A stretch of DNA of 64,000 nucleotides from Acinetobacter bohemicus ANC 3994 (GCF_000367925.1 NZ_KB849176.1:734191-798190), one strand, 5' to 3'. Shown: positions 34,562 to 42,793, counted from the stretch's first letter. Notes: generated by a model not told the origin, from the letters alone. Numbers and translations are program-made.

Positions 34562-35161
34562 TTAGAAATCATTTTCTTTTCTCGTAATTGCTTTAATAAT
34601 CGCATCCATTTCAAAACCTCGATACATTAAAAAGCGAATTTGTTTTGCTTTGAGTTTTGCTTCTTTTTCTACAGTTAAACCAAATTTTTTTACTTTTAGT
34701 TGATACGCTTGTTCATTCCAATCCGTTTCCTTTAATTCTTCCTGAATTAAACTGCTGTCAATTTTTTTTGATTTTAAAGCCAGCTTAATGCGATTAGGCC
34801 CTTTGCCTTTGCGTTTTTGACTCGACAGCATCATTTCGGCAACACGCTGGTCACTTTGATAGTTTTGTGTTGCCAACTCATCGACCAGCTTTAAAACTTC
34901 ATCTCGATCCATCGCATATAAGGCAAGTTTCTCAATCAGTTCTGCTTTTGAGTATTCCCGACGTGTCAGCACAGCAAAGGCATAGGAGCGCAAACGCGAG
35001 CCTGTAAGGCCTTGTGCTTTAGGAAGTTGCTCATCGTCAAAGTTCAATGCTTCTAAGGATTCAGATGGAGTGGTAGGAGAGTCTGGCTCTACCGAGGAAT
35101 CATCAAATTGCTGCTTGAGTGCGTCATAATCAAGCATTGTTGGAAATTTTGAATTGCTCAT
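34562..35161 (-). CDS. recX: Regulatory protein RecX
   Basis: Modulates RecA filament growth. 199 residues; the RecX core of three-helix repeats starts at about residue 55 (RLRSYAFAVLTRREYSKAEL) and ends with KQIRFLMYRGFEMDAI. The N-terminal 50 residues are an acidic, low-complexity extension. It follows recA on the same strand, with a terminator hairpin in the 85-base gap (35185-35206), so it is probably made by partial read-through. Confidence 0.92.
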   Translation of the reverse strand: MSNSKFPTMLDYDALKQQFDDSSVEPDSPTTPSESLEALNFDDEQLPKAQGLTGSRLRSYAFAVLTRREYSKAELIEKLALYAMDRDEVLKLVDELATQNYQSDQRVAEMMLSSQKRKGKGPNRIKLALKSKKIDSSLIQEELKETDWNEQAYQLKVKKFGLTVEKEAKLKAKQIRFLMYRGFEMDAIIKAITRKENDF

Positions 35162-35184
35162 AGTGTATCGATCACATCAAATAA

Positions 35185-35206
35185 AAAACGCCCCGTAGGG
35201 CGTTTT
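35185..35206 (-). terminator. Terminator between recA and recX
   Basis: Stem AAAACGCCC/GGGCGTTTT with a 4-nt loop, followed on the minus strand by TTATTTGATG. It lies 24 bases before the recX start. Confidence 0.85.
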
Positions 35207-35246
35207 ACAGTTTAAGACTTATATAGCTTGAAAACAAATTTCTGTT

Positions 35247-36290
35247 TTAAGCATCTAGAAAGTCTGGTTCTACTTCATCTTTTTCTTCAATAGGCATGGT
35301 CGTTGGTGTCAACAATTTTTCACGAATCAGGCGATCAAGCTCTTGTGCAATTTGAGGATTTTCCTCTAAATGACGGATCACGTTGTTTTTACCTTGCCCA
35401 ATTTTATTGCCTTGATATGAATACCAAGCACCTGCTTTTTGTACCAGTTCTTGCGCAACAGCAAGGTCAACCAGTTCACCCAGTTGATTCACGCCTTTGC
35501 CATATAAAATTTGGAATAACGCTTCCTTAAAAGGAGGTGCCATTTTATTTTTTACGACTTTAACGCGGGTTTCTGAACCGACAATTTCATCGCCTTCTTT
35601 CACTTGACCAATACGACGGATATCCAAACGTACAGAAGCGTAGAATTTGAGTGCATTACCACCCGTTGTGGTCTCAGGGCTACCAAACATGACACCAATC
35701 TTCATACGGATTTGGTTAATGAAGATCACCATACAGTTTGAGCGTTTTGCATTACCGGTAATTTTACGTAATGCTTGACTCATCAAACGTGCTTGTAAGC
35801 CCATATGTGAGTCGCCCATTTCACCTTCAATTTCAGCGCGAGGTGTCAGTGCGGCCACGGAATCGACAACGATCATGTCAATAGCACCAGAGCGGACTAA
35901 CATGTCTGCAATTTCAAGGGCTTGTTCACCGTGGTCTGGTTGAGAAACCAAAAGGTTATCCAAGTCGACACCAAGCTTACGTGCATACTGAGGATCGAGT
36001 GCATGTTCTGCATCAATAAAGGCACAAGTACCACCGGCTTTTTGACATTGTGCAATGGCTTGCAATGTCATTGTGGTTTTACCAGAAGATTCAGGACCGT
36101 AAATTTCAACGATACGACCTTTTGGTAAGCCACCAATACCAAGTGCAATGTCTAGTGTTAAAGAACCTGTAGAGACCGCTTCAACGGCCAATACGGTATT
36201 ATCACCAAGACGCATTACGGTATTTTTACCAAATTGTTTTTCAATTTGGCTTAGGGCAGCATTAAGCGCCTTACTTTTATTATCATCCAT
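35247..36290 (-). CDS. recA: Recombinase RecA
   Basis: ATP-dependent strand-exchange protein for recombination and DNA-damage response. 347 residues: Walker A GPESSGKT (65-72), Walker B MIVVDSVAAL, the loop L1/L2 region MGLQARLMSQALRKI and GSPETTTGGNALKFY, and an acidic C-terminus. AGGTTGTGAG lies upstream of the ATG. I found no LexA-type SOS box upstream, in line with the known lack of LexA in Acinetobacter. An inverted repeat overlaps the likely promoter (36325-36366). Confidence 0.98.
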   Translation of the reverse strand: MDDNKSKALNAALSQIEKQFGKNTVMRLGDNTVLAVEAVSTGSLTLDIALGIGGLPKGRIVEIYGPESSGKTTMTLQAIAQCQKAGGTCAFIDAEHALDPQYARKLGVDLDNLLVSQPDHGEQALEIADMLVRSGAIDMIVVDSVAALTPRAEIEGEMGDSHMGLQARLMSQALRKITGNAKRSNCMVIFINQIRMKIGVMFGSPETTTGGNALKFYASVRLDIRRIGQVKEGDEIVGSETRVKVVKNKMAPPFKEALFQILYGKGVNQLGELVDLAVAQELVQKAGAWYSYQGNKIGQGKNNVIRHLEENPQIAQELDRLIREKLLTPTTMPIEEKDEVEPDFLDA

Positions 36291-36324
36291 CTCACAACCT
36301 CAAAACGATGTCACAAAAATATTA

Positions 36325-36369
36325 ACTTAAGTGGATGAGTTACTTTTAAACGTGTTCCACTCAAGTATA
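36325..36369 (-). promoter_or_regulatory. recA upstream region: candidate -10 and inverted repeat
   Basis: Inverted repeat ACTTAAGTGGA (36325-36335) / TCCACTCAAGT (36356-36366), one mismatch, 20-base loop, 35 bases from the recA ATG. On the minus strand TATACT (36369-36364) overlaps the distal arm and could be the -10; no good -35 was found. It could be an operator or, if transcription starts further upstream, a 5' UTR hairpin. Confidence 0.45.
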
Positions 36370-36434
36370 GTGACAGATTGATTCTTTATGTTCTATATCA
36401 ATTCAGTCTAGTGCGACAGAATATGACGCTTAAA

Positions 36435-36875
36435 TTAATCATCATTATAAGACCAGCTTTGGTCAGACTGCTGATTATTGTCTTGTTTAAATTTACTGAT
36501 TTGTCGTCGATCTTTTTTACTAGGTCGATGTTCAGGTCGGGCTAGATTATGCAACTTTCTTTGTGTTGCAAGCAACTCTCGTCGTGCAATACTGACGTCA
36601 GTTTCTGCATAAAGTTGTTGCGCAATCGGTGCTGCACCGCGTATAGCCGACAATGCTTTGATCACAATCGTTTTTCGGTCGAAACCTTGTTGAATGGTCA
36701 GTTCCATGCCAACACGAATTTCTTTCGATACTTTCACCCGTTCACTATTATGATGAACCTTACCACCTTCAATGGCAGCCTTCGAGATTGAGCGTGTTTT
36801 AAAAAAACGTGCAGCCCAAAGCCATTTATCAACACGCATACTTTCAACGTTGTTTTGTTGAGAGAGATTAGGCAT
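36435..36875 (-). CDS. hslR: S4-domain RNA-binding protein, Hsp15 (HslR)
   Basis: Heat-shock protein that binds 50S subunits carrying a stalled nascent chain. 146 residues with an S4 domain (about 13-75, MRVDKWLWAARFFKTRSISK) and a basic C-terminal tail (RPSKKDRRQISKFK). It could also start at the internal Met13. Its start overlaps the end of the yrfG-like gene by 8 bases. The yrfG-hslR pair is conserved in E. coli, which supports both calls. Confidence 0.9.
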   Translation of the reverse strand: MPNLSQQNNVESMRVDKWLWAARFFKTRSISKAAIEGGKVHHNSERVKVSKEIRVGMELTIQQGFDRKTIVIKALSAIRGAAPIAQQLYAETDVSIARRELLATQRKLHNLARPEHRPSKKDRRQISKFKQDNNQQSDQSWSYNDD

Positions 36876-37554
36876 ATTTTTTCAGATCCTCAGCTTGTTC
36901 CAATATTGCAATGAAGTCAGTTAAATGATTTAAAATCGGATAAGGGCTTTCAGATCTTATCTGTCCTTTAGATGAGGGCTGAGCAATGGTAATCAAATGC
37001 TGAAGACCAAATTTTTCTGCGCCATTGAGGACTTTTTCTGTGTCATCAATAAAATAGGCTTGATTGATTTGGAAGGGATGTAATGCATGTAACTGTTGCC
37101 AAAATTCAGGATATTCTTTGGCATAGCCGATACTTTCACTACTGATAATCACATCAAAATAATGCGCTATTTGGGTTTGTTCAAGTTTAAACTTTAAACC
37201 CTCACAATCGGCATTGGTTGCAATCCAGCAGGAATAACCATTTGATTTTAAATAATCGAGCAATTCCAAACAGCCGGCACGTAAAGCAACGTTATGTTTA
37301 AATTCTTGTTGCAATGCAAGCGTATCGACGCCTACTTTTGAGCTCCAAAAACGAGTCGAATACCAATTTAGGGTATGATTATGTTCTTGATAAAACTGAA
37401 ATAGGGCTTGGGTGCTTTGTTCCAGTGTGCAACCATGTGTGGCAGCATATCGAAGTGGAAGTTGATGATTCCAAATGAAATCATCATAAGCAAGATCAAG
37501 GAGCGTACCGTCCATATCAAAGATAATGGTCGGTTTTTCTGAGTAATTCGACAT
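36868..37554 (-). CDS. yrfG: HAD-family hydrolase, GMP/IMP nucleotidase YrfG-like
   Basis: HAD phosphatase with the nucleophile motif DMDGTLLD (Asp13, Asp15 from ATG 37554, 228 residues), motif II WIATNA, and motif III/IV around SIGYAKEYPEF and YFIDDTEKVL. Length and neighbour (hslR) match E. coli YrfG, a nucleotidase acting on GMP and IMP. A longer frame to 37623 is open but overlaps cysQ, and ATG 37554 begins the conserved part. The divergent cysQ starts only 13 bases away. Confidence 0.85.
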   Translation of the reverse strand: MSNYSEKPTIIFDMDGTLLDLAYDDFIWNHQLPLRYAATHGCTLEQSTQALFQFYQEHNHTLNWYSTRFWSSKVGVDTLALQQEFKHNVALRAGCLELLDYLKSNGYSCWIATNADCEGLKFKLEQTQIAHYFDVIISSESIGYAKEYPEFWQQLHALHPFQINQAYFIDDTEKVLNGAEKFGLQHLITIAQPSSKGQIRSESPYPILNHLTDFIAILEQAEDLKKYA

Positions 37555-37567
37555 ATAAAGGTAATCT

Positions 37568-38422
37568 ATGTTTAAAACAACAACAGCACCACAAGATGCT
37601 TTGATTTTACAGTTGGTTCCCATTGTGACACAGGCATGTGAAATTTTGCGAGCAGAATATCAAGCATATTGTGCAGGTGTCGCCTTTGATGTTGAGAGAA
37701 AAAGTGACAATTCACCTGTAACCCAAGCGGATTATCGGGTGAATGAATTTATCACCACAGCATTGCAGAAAAATTTCTCAGATATCCCCGTATTGTCAGA
37801 AGAAGGGGATAATACAGAACGTAAGCAATGGCAAAGTTTTTGGTTGCTTGATCCTTTAGATGGGACGAAAGAATTTCTACATAAACGACCTGAATTTACA
37901 ATTAACTTAAGTTTGGTGGAAGGGGCATATACCACTTTTGCTATATTGGCCATTCCAGGTGAGCAAACGATTTATATCTGCCCAAAACAAGGTTTGCCTT
38001 TAAAATTTGAGATTCAAACGGGTCTATGGCAGGAATATGTGCAAGATCAGCCATCGACAGAAATTCGAATTGGCTTAAGTCAAAGTAGTCAAGATAAACC
38101 TAAATATGCTGAATACTTAGCAATATTAAAACGAAAGGTGAGTATTGCTGAGTTTAAAGCAGGAAGTGCTTACAAATTTTGCATGATCCTTGAGGGTAAA
38201 GTCGATATTTACCCCCGCTTTCATCCCACCAGTGAATGGGATACCAGTGCAGGTCAATGTTTGGTTGAGCGTATAGGGGGGGGAGTGGTTGATTTAAAAG
38301 GACGCCCTTTTTTATATAATCAACGGGAGAGCTTGTTAAATGGGGGCTTTATTGCATTTCGGAATATGGATATGAAAGAATTGGCATTTCAAGCCCTAGA
38401 ACTTATGGCAAACAGACCTTGA
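37568..38422 (+). CDS. cysQ: 3'(2'),5'-bisphosphate nucleotidase CysQ
   Basis: Converts adenosine 3',5'-bisphosphate, the by-product of sulfate assimilation, to AMP. Inositol-monophosphatase fold, 284 residues: metal-binding LLDPLDGTKEFL and the second motif EWDTSAGQCLVE are both present. AAAGG lies upstream of the ATG. The divergent yrfG starts 13 bases to the left, so each promoter must lie within the other's coding region. The coding sequence contains a run of eight G (38276-38283, encoding IGGGV), a potential slippage site; the frame is intact here. Confidence 0.9.
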   Translation: MFKTTTAPQDALILQLVPIVTQACEILRAEYQAYCAGVAFDVERKSDNSPVTQADYRVNEFITTALQKNFSDIPVLSEEGDNTERKQWQSFWLLDPLDGTKEFLHKRPEFTINLSLVEGAYTTFAILAIPGEQTIYICPKQGLPLKFEIQTGLWQEYVQDQPSTEIRIGLSQSSQDKPKYAEYLAILKRKVSIAEFKAGSAYKFCMILEGKVDIYPRFHPTSEWDTSAGQCLVERIGGGVVDLKGRPFLYNQRESLLNGGFIAFRNMDMKELAFQALELMANRP

Positions 38423-38476
38423 GCTGATGGTTTAACATGCTATAGTGTGCCGAACCATGTTTATTTTGGCTGGATC

Positions 38477-39214
38477 ATGGCGTTAGAGCTGCTCCCGATA
38501 AGTATGTTGAAGGCAATTGATTTATTGCCCGATGCAAAAACACCTGTCACTTTATTTACTCGTCATTCTATTCGTGAAGTAGTGGCTGGGCAGGGTTTGG
38601 CTGGCTATGATTTACAGTTAACCTCGCAAGGTCGTGATTTGGCGCAGGCGTGGGGAACCTATTTAATTGATCATACAGACCGAAGTATTCAGCACTGTAT
38701 TTCAAGTCCGATACAACGCTGTGTCGATACCGCTGCTTTAATGATTCAAGGTGCTGATTCTAGTACGCTGGCGCAAAATACCCATTGTATTGAGATTGTC
38801 GAGCAAGGTTTGCTGGTCGAACCGGGAAGTTTCGTACTGGATATTAAGCAGGCTGGTCCTTATTTTCAAAAACAAGGTGCACTGGGCTTTATTAATAGTT
38901 TTGTGAAAAATGCGTTGCCGGGCATGAAACATCCAATTTCTGGTGTTGTGGATGTATTAGAACTGATTTATAACACGCACCCACAAGATAATTTTGGTTT
39001 AAGTCTGGCGGTGAGTCACGATACCATTTTAGCCGCCATTATTGCAGTGATTTCTGGGCGTAATACCGTGAGTCAGGAAGATTGGCCTAGAATGATGGAA
39101 GGTCTGTTTGTCTGGTTTGAAGGTGATGAGTTCTTAGAGTCGAAACTAAAATGGATTTGGCGTGGTGAATTGAATGAGTTGTCAATACGTGAGTTTCAAA
39201 AATTAGAAAAATAA
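38477..39214 (+). CDS. Histidine phosphatase-superfamily protein
   Basis: 245 residues from ATG 38477 (MALELLPISM); an upstream in-frame GTG (38447) would add 10. The N-terminal catalytic motif reads FTRHSIRE, i.e. RHSxR instead of the usual RHGxR. A late SHDTIL gives the second catalytic His with an adjacent Asp, as in branch-2 acid phosphatases, and PIQRCVDTAALM matches the family. No signal peptide is seen, so probably cytoplasmic. Substrate unknown. TGC-TATAGT near 38440 could be an extended -10. It may be independent of cysQ 54 bases upstream. Confidence 0.75.
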   Translation: MALELLPISMLKAIDLLPDAKTPVTLFTRHSIREVVAGQGLAGYDLQLTSQGRDLAQAWGTYLIDHTDRSIQHCISSPIQRCVDTAALMIQGADSSTLAQNTHCIEIVEQGLLVEPGSFVLDIKQAGPYFQKQGALGFINSFVKNALPGMKHPISGVVDVLELIYNTHPQDNFGLSLAVSHDTILAAIIAVISGRNTVSQEDWPRMMEGLFVWFEGDEFLESKLKWIWRGELNELSIREFQKLEK

Positions 39215-39624
39215 AATAGATGTGAATAAAAAGAAAAAATGAATTGACCTAAAAAATCACCAAGCAAGTTTTTAAGAAATTATAACTGTCTTTTATTTTT
39301 CTCAATTGTAAGTATTTGGTCTATAGCAATAATAACTAAATTGAAATGAGTGTTATATACACCGACATTTTAAAAAAATTCATCCATAAATTCACCTATT
39401 TCATGTAAATAAATGTTCTAACACACACTCATTTTTTTGAAAAAACCAAACAGAACGCAAGGAAATACAAAGATTTAGCGCGGTCTTTTGCATATTTTCT
39501 AATGGCTGTTCCTGTTAGTTTAATATATTATTTGTTTTTGTAAGGTATTGATTAATATAATTTTAATATGCTCACATAATTTTTCTTTTTGGAGAGGTCG
39601 TGGTGCTATTGGGGTGGGAATGTG
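39215..39624. other. AT-rich intergenic region upstream of the M66 protease gene
   Basis: 410 bases without a gene. No terminator was found for the phosphatase gene. A candidate promoter for the protease gene is listed at 39532-39561. The region is more AT-rich than the flanks. Confidence 0.45.
39532..39561 (+). promoter_or_regulatory. Candidate promoter of the M66 protease gene
   Basis: -35-like TTGTTT (39532-39537), 18-base spacer, consensus -10 TATAAT (39556-39561), 64 bases before the ATG. The AT-rich context makes chance matches likely. Confidence 0.4.
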
Positions 39625-41997
39625 ATGCAACTACAGTTTAAATATTTAACTGTGTGTACTTTATCTATAATGCTTATGGCATGTGGTGGGGGTGGTGGTA
39701 GTTATGAAGGAGGAGCTTCAAATACAGTTCAGGAAGTTGATAATTCATGTGAAAATTATAAATTACAACTACCTGTTACTCATGATTATGTCGAACCATC
39801 TAATGATGTTGTTGATGCAAGTGTTCTTGGTTTTAATGATTGTGAATCAAATGGTCAGCTACGTTTAATTCGTAATGATTTGTCAGGTAATTTCAATGCA
39901 ATGATTCAGTTTGCACAGAGTCATGTTGTTGATCCAAAAGGTAATGAAGCGAAAAATATGCCTCGCTTAACCAGTGAAAAGGAAGCTCTTTTACTGGTGA
40001 CTCCAACTGAGGATATGAGTAAGGTGGCTCAGTTGACTGCTGAAATCTATCAGGATAATCGATTGCTTAGAACAGTCAACTTGAATGATCCTTTACAAAT
40101 TGCATTGTCAGATCAGTCCAATGCTGATGACCGACCACGAGTACAATTTTCAAAACGTGCTTGGTCAGCAGCATTAACATGGAATGAGGTTCGTCCGGGT
40201 TTATCTATTCGTATTGTTGATCCTGTAAACAAAAAAAATGGTGATTTACGCTCAGAAGACATTGATTTTGCAGCACCGGGAGAGTTGGTTGTTCAAAGTA
40301 TTCGATTGGGTTTGTTGACAGATCCACCTAAGTCAACGGGTCATTACATGTTGCTTGAACCTGAGAAAGCAGGCACGGATTATTTTCAGACCATTCCAGC
40401 AGCACGCATGATTGTCAGTAAATATGAAGATATGAAGCTTGATAAAGTAATGGTGGCAAGTGGTGTCATTTATGATTCAGTAAGTTTAGACAATGGTGGT
40501 GTATATGGTGGTGACATGCGTGAAAATACAGCTAAATCCACCTTTAGTACGGGCATTAACCTTGCAAACTGGGGTGTAACCAGTTCATCTATGCAGAGTC
40601 AGGAACAACCACAAGTAACCCAAAGTGTTGTTATTCATCATGCCCGTGGTAAATACATTAATGAAGAGATCAATGATAAAGGTGAGTCCAATAAAGGTGA
40701 GTATGTTCATGGGTTAAGTGGAGGTAATGGTATTCTGACTTTATATGATTCAGTTGGAAATGAGTTTAGTCATGAGATTGGCCATCATTATGGTTTAGGG
40801 CACTATCCAGGTTCGGTTAAGATCAGTGATACCATAACCAATTATTTCTGGGCCGCACATCATGCTGATAGTGGTTGGGGCTATATTGCCTTTAGAAATA
40901 AAATGCGCGGAAATTTAAATTGGAGAACGACCAATTTGGGTGATGGTACAAATGGTGTGCCAAACTTCCTCGGTAAATATGCATATGGTTGGGATGCCAT
41001 GTCGGGTGGTGCGACAGCCAGCTCGATTTCACGTTATACCCACTATACTGGATACAGTACACAACAAAAAATTCAGCCTGCGTTTGATTGTGATGTTTGG
41101 GCCGAAGACTCTGCCACGGGTTATAAAAAGTGGAATAAAACAACGCGAATGATGGAAGTGTCGCAGCCTAAAGTACCTACGAAATCGAATAATGTTTGGT
41201 ATAACAGTGCGAATGGAAATTATTTAAAGCCGCGTTTATTTAGTGTACCTGTATATACCATTGTGGGTGGATATGATCCCGTTAATCAGTCGGGTTTAAT
41301 TTATCCTGCGGCACGTGGGAACTGGGGGAATGTGTTTGATTTGCCGCAAGCCAATACGAGCGGTACAGCTGCGAGTTGTTGGTTAAAGGTGCAGTCTGCC
41401 AGTGGTGTGCAAAATATTGCACTAGCATCACAGCGAATGAATCCTAACCTTGATCCTAAAAATTTGGCTGTAGTGAATAAGTTTCATATTAATTTAGCAC
41501 AAAGTGAGCAACCTCAAGCGGTTGATTTATATTGTCAAAAAGCCAATGAGCAAGCAGTTAAACTTTCAAGTATGACAATTCCTGTCAGTACTGATGTTAT
41601 GCCACCGTATGTGAGTATTGGTCAGGAAGATGGTTATTCCGCTTTAAAACGTGTTGAAATGCCAGAGTTGGAACAAGCCTTGTTGCAAAATAAGGGTAAG
41701 GAAATCGTTAATCTATCGCCGACATTTAGACTGCTCTATGATTCTTATCGTCGCTTTAAAGATGAGTTTTCTCCAGATGCTCAAACTGAAATGGTACGTT
41801 ATACCCAGCAACAAATTAAAATTTACCGTTTGAATCGTTGGGTCAATGTTTATTATAACGACCTTAGTAATGGTAATACTGAAGCATTAGAAGCATTTCA
41901 TAAATTTGTTGATAGTCTTGGCTTGAAGAATGATATTCCATTTGCCAATGCAAGCATGTTGGTCATGCCAAAATGGGCAATAGCTGTCTTAAAGTAG
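39625..41997 (+). CDS. M66 (StcE-type) zinc metalloprotease lipoprotein, N-terminal part of a frameshifted gene
   Basis: 790 residues from ATG 39625, preceded by GGGGTGGGA. The N-terminus is a lipoprotein signal with lipobox LMAC (Cys20) followed by a Gly-rich spacer, so the protein is lipid-anchored or secreted. The catalytic motif HEIGHHYGLGH (residues 383-393, after NEFS) is the extended HExxHxxGxxH of M66 peptidases, whose best-known member StcE cleaves mucin-type O-glycoproteins. The frame ends in an unrelated short tail (KWAIAVLK) after PFANASMLVMPK, while the next frame continues into a lectin domain. A one-base loss in an A run near 41970-41973 would explain this. The gene looks like a solitary accessory gene. 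Confidence 0.8.
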   Translation: MQLQFKYLTVCTLSIMLMACGGGGGSYEGGASNTVQEVDNSCENYKLQLPVTHDYVEPSNDVVDASVLGFNDCESNGQLRLIRNDLSGNFNAMIQFAQSHVVDPKGNEAKNMPRLTSEKEALLLVTPTEDMSKVAQLTAEIYQDNRLLRTVNLNDPLQIALSDQSNADDRPRVQFSKRAWSAALTWNEVRPGLSIRIVDPVNKKNGDLRSEDIDFAAPGELVVQSIRLGLLTDPPKSTGHYMLLEPEKAGTDYFQTIPAARMIVSKYEDMKLDKVMVASGVIYDSVSLDNGGVYGGDMRENTAKSTFSTGINLANWGVTSSSMQSQEQPQVTQSVVIHHARGKYINEEINDKGESNKGEYVHGLSGGNGILTLYDSVGNEFSHEIGHHYGLGHYPGSVKISDTITNYFWAAHHADSGWGYIAFRNKMRGNLNWRTTNLGDGTNGVPNFLGKYAYGWDAMSGGATASSISRYTHYTGYSTQQKIQPAFDCDVWAEDSATGYKKWNKTTRMMEVSQPKVPTKSNNVWYNSANGNYLKPRLFSVPVYTIVGGYDPVNQSGLIYPAARGNWGNVFDLPQANTSGTAASCWLKVQSASGVQNIALASQRMNPNLDPKNLAVVNKFHINLAQSEQPQAVDLYCQKANEQAVKLSSMTIPVSTDVMPPYVSIGQEDGYSALKRVEMPELEQALLQNKGKEIVNLSPTFRLLYDSYRRFKDEFSPDAQTEMVRYTQQQIKIYRLNRWVNVYYNDLSNGNTEALEAFHKFVDSLGLKNDIPFANASMLVMPKWAIAVLK

Positions 41998-42410
41998 AAA
42001 AGCTTGATACAGGAGTATTGAATGTTTATATGAGTGGGAAAAATGGTTGTACGGGTGAAGCATCGACGTTATGGGTTCATGATGCAATTGGTAAAATTCA
42101 CAGTCAACAATATCCAAACTTATGTTTAACCAATGCTAGAACACTTTCTGTATGTAGTAATGATGTACAGAGTCAAGTGTGGGAAGCCGCTGTAAATGGT
42201 GATACACAACAACTGCGTCAAGGGAAGAGCTGTTTAGACTTGAGTGGTGGTGGTACACCAAGTGCTGATGGGCGCGGTGAAATTATTATGTATGGTTGTG
42301 GTGGCGGTAATAACCAGAAATGGAGTCTTATGCCACAAAGTCACAGTCTAATTTTAGCGATGTCGAATAGTAAAAATTTACCCTTGGTATCGAAAATTTT
42401 AGCAAAATAA
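41973..42410 (+). CDS. Ricin-type lectin domain, probably the detached C-terminus of the M66 protease
   Basis: 145 residues in the -1 frame relative to the preceding gene, overlapping it by 25 bases. It starts at an ATG without a ribosome site. The sequence has the marks of a ricin B-type beta-trefoil: paired cysteines (NLCLTN, LSVCSN, KSCLDLSGG, MYGCGGG) and the QxW repeats QVW and QKW. If one A is restored in the run at 41970-41973 the two frames join as MLVMPK-MGNSCLKVEK, giving a protease-lectin of roughly 930 residues. As a separate protein it would lack any export signal, so the fragment is most likely the silent end of a broken gene. Confidence 0.7.
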   Translation: MGNSCLKVEKLDTGVLNVYMSGKNGCTGEASTLWVHDAIGKIHSQQYPNLCLTNARTLSVCSNDVQSQVWEAAVNGDTQQLRQGKSCLDLSGGGTPSADGRGEIIMYGCGGGNNQKWSLMPQSHSLILAMSNSKNLPLVSKILAK

Positions 42411-42438
42411 TTACACTGTAAAGTGTTAAGTAAATAAA

Positions 42439-42464
42439 ATAAGCCCTATATAGGGCTTATTTTT
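42439..42464 (+). terminator. Terminator after the lectin fragment
   Basis: Perfect palindrome ATAAGCCCTA-TA-TAGGGCTTAT followed by TTTT; it may act in both directions. Confidence 0.85.
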
Positions 42465-42485
42465 ATGATATGAAAATGAATAGAC

Positions 42486-42510
42486 ACAAAAAAAGCCCTA
42501 AAAAGGGCTT
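42486..42510 (-). terminator. Terminator of rpsT
   Basis: Stem AAGCCCT/AGGGCTT with an AAAA loop; on the minus strand it is followed by TTTTTTTGTGT. It lies 17 bases past the rpsT stop. Confidence 0.85.
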
Positions 42511-42526
42511 CTTTCACATGCATAAA

Positions 42527-42793
42527 TTAGTTAGCTAAAGCTTTAATTTGTGCATTTAAACGGCTCTTATGACGAGCAGCTTTGTTTTTATGGATGATGC
42601 CTTTATCAGCCATACGGTCAATTACTGGTACAGCAGTTTTGTATGCTGCTGCAGCAGTAGCATAGTCACCAGCAGCAATAGCAGCTACTGTACGTTTTAA
42701 ATAAGTACGAACCATTGAACGTAAGCTAGCGTTGTGTTTGCGTGCTTTAACGTTTTGACGGGCACGTTTTTTAGCTTGAGCAGAGTTTGCCAC
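42527..42793 (-). CDS. rpsT: 30S ribosomal protein S20
   Basis: Primary-binding protein of the 30S subunit. 88 residues, MANSAQAKKRARQNVKARKHN onward, typical S20 rich in Ala, Lys and Arg. The start codon is GTG (42791-42793), with a strong AAGGAG site 8 to 9 bases upstream. A non-ATG start is also found in E. coli rpsT (TTG), where it is part of translational autoregulation by S20; the same may hold here (inference). It has its own terminator and a 215-base leader/promoter gap shared with the divergent gene at 43009. Confidence 0.97.
   Translation of the reverse strand: MANSAQAKKRARQNVKARKHNASLRSMVRTYLKRTVAAIAAGDYATAAAAYKTAVPVIDRMADKGIIHKNKAARHKSRLNAQIKALAN

Noticed and set aside
36291..36434. 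LexA-type SOS box upstream of recA
   Set aside because: No CTGT-N8-ACAG match in the gap; the nearest CTGT lacks the partner half.
41960..41997. Programmed -1 frameshift between protease and lectin
   Set aside because: No classical XXXYYYZ heptamer and no evident downstream stimulatory stem; kept only as a minor alternative to a simple indel.
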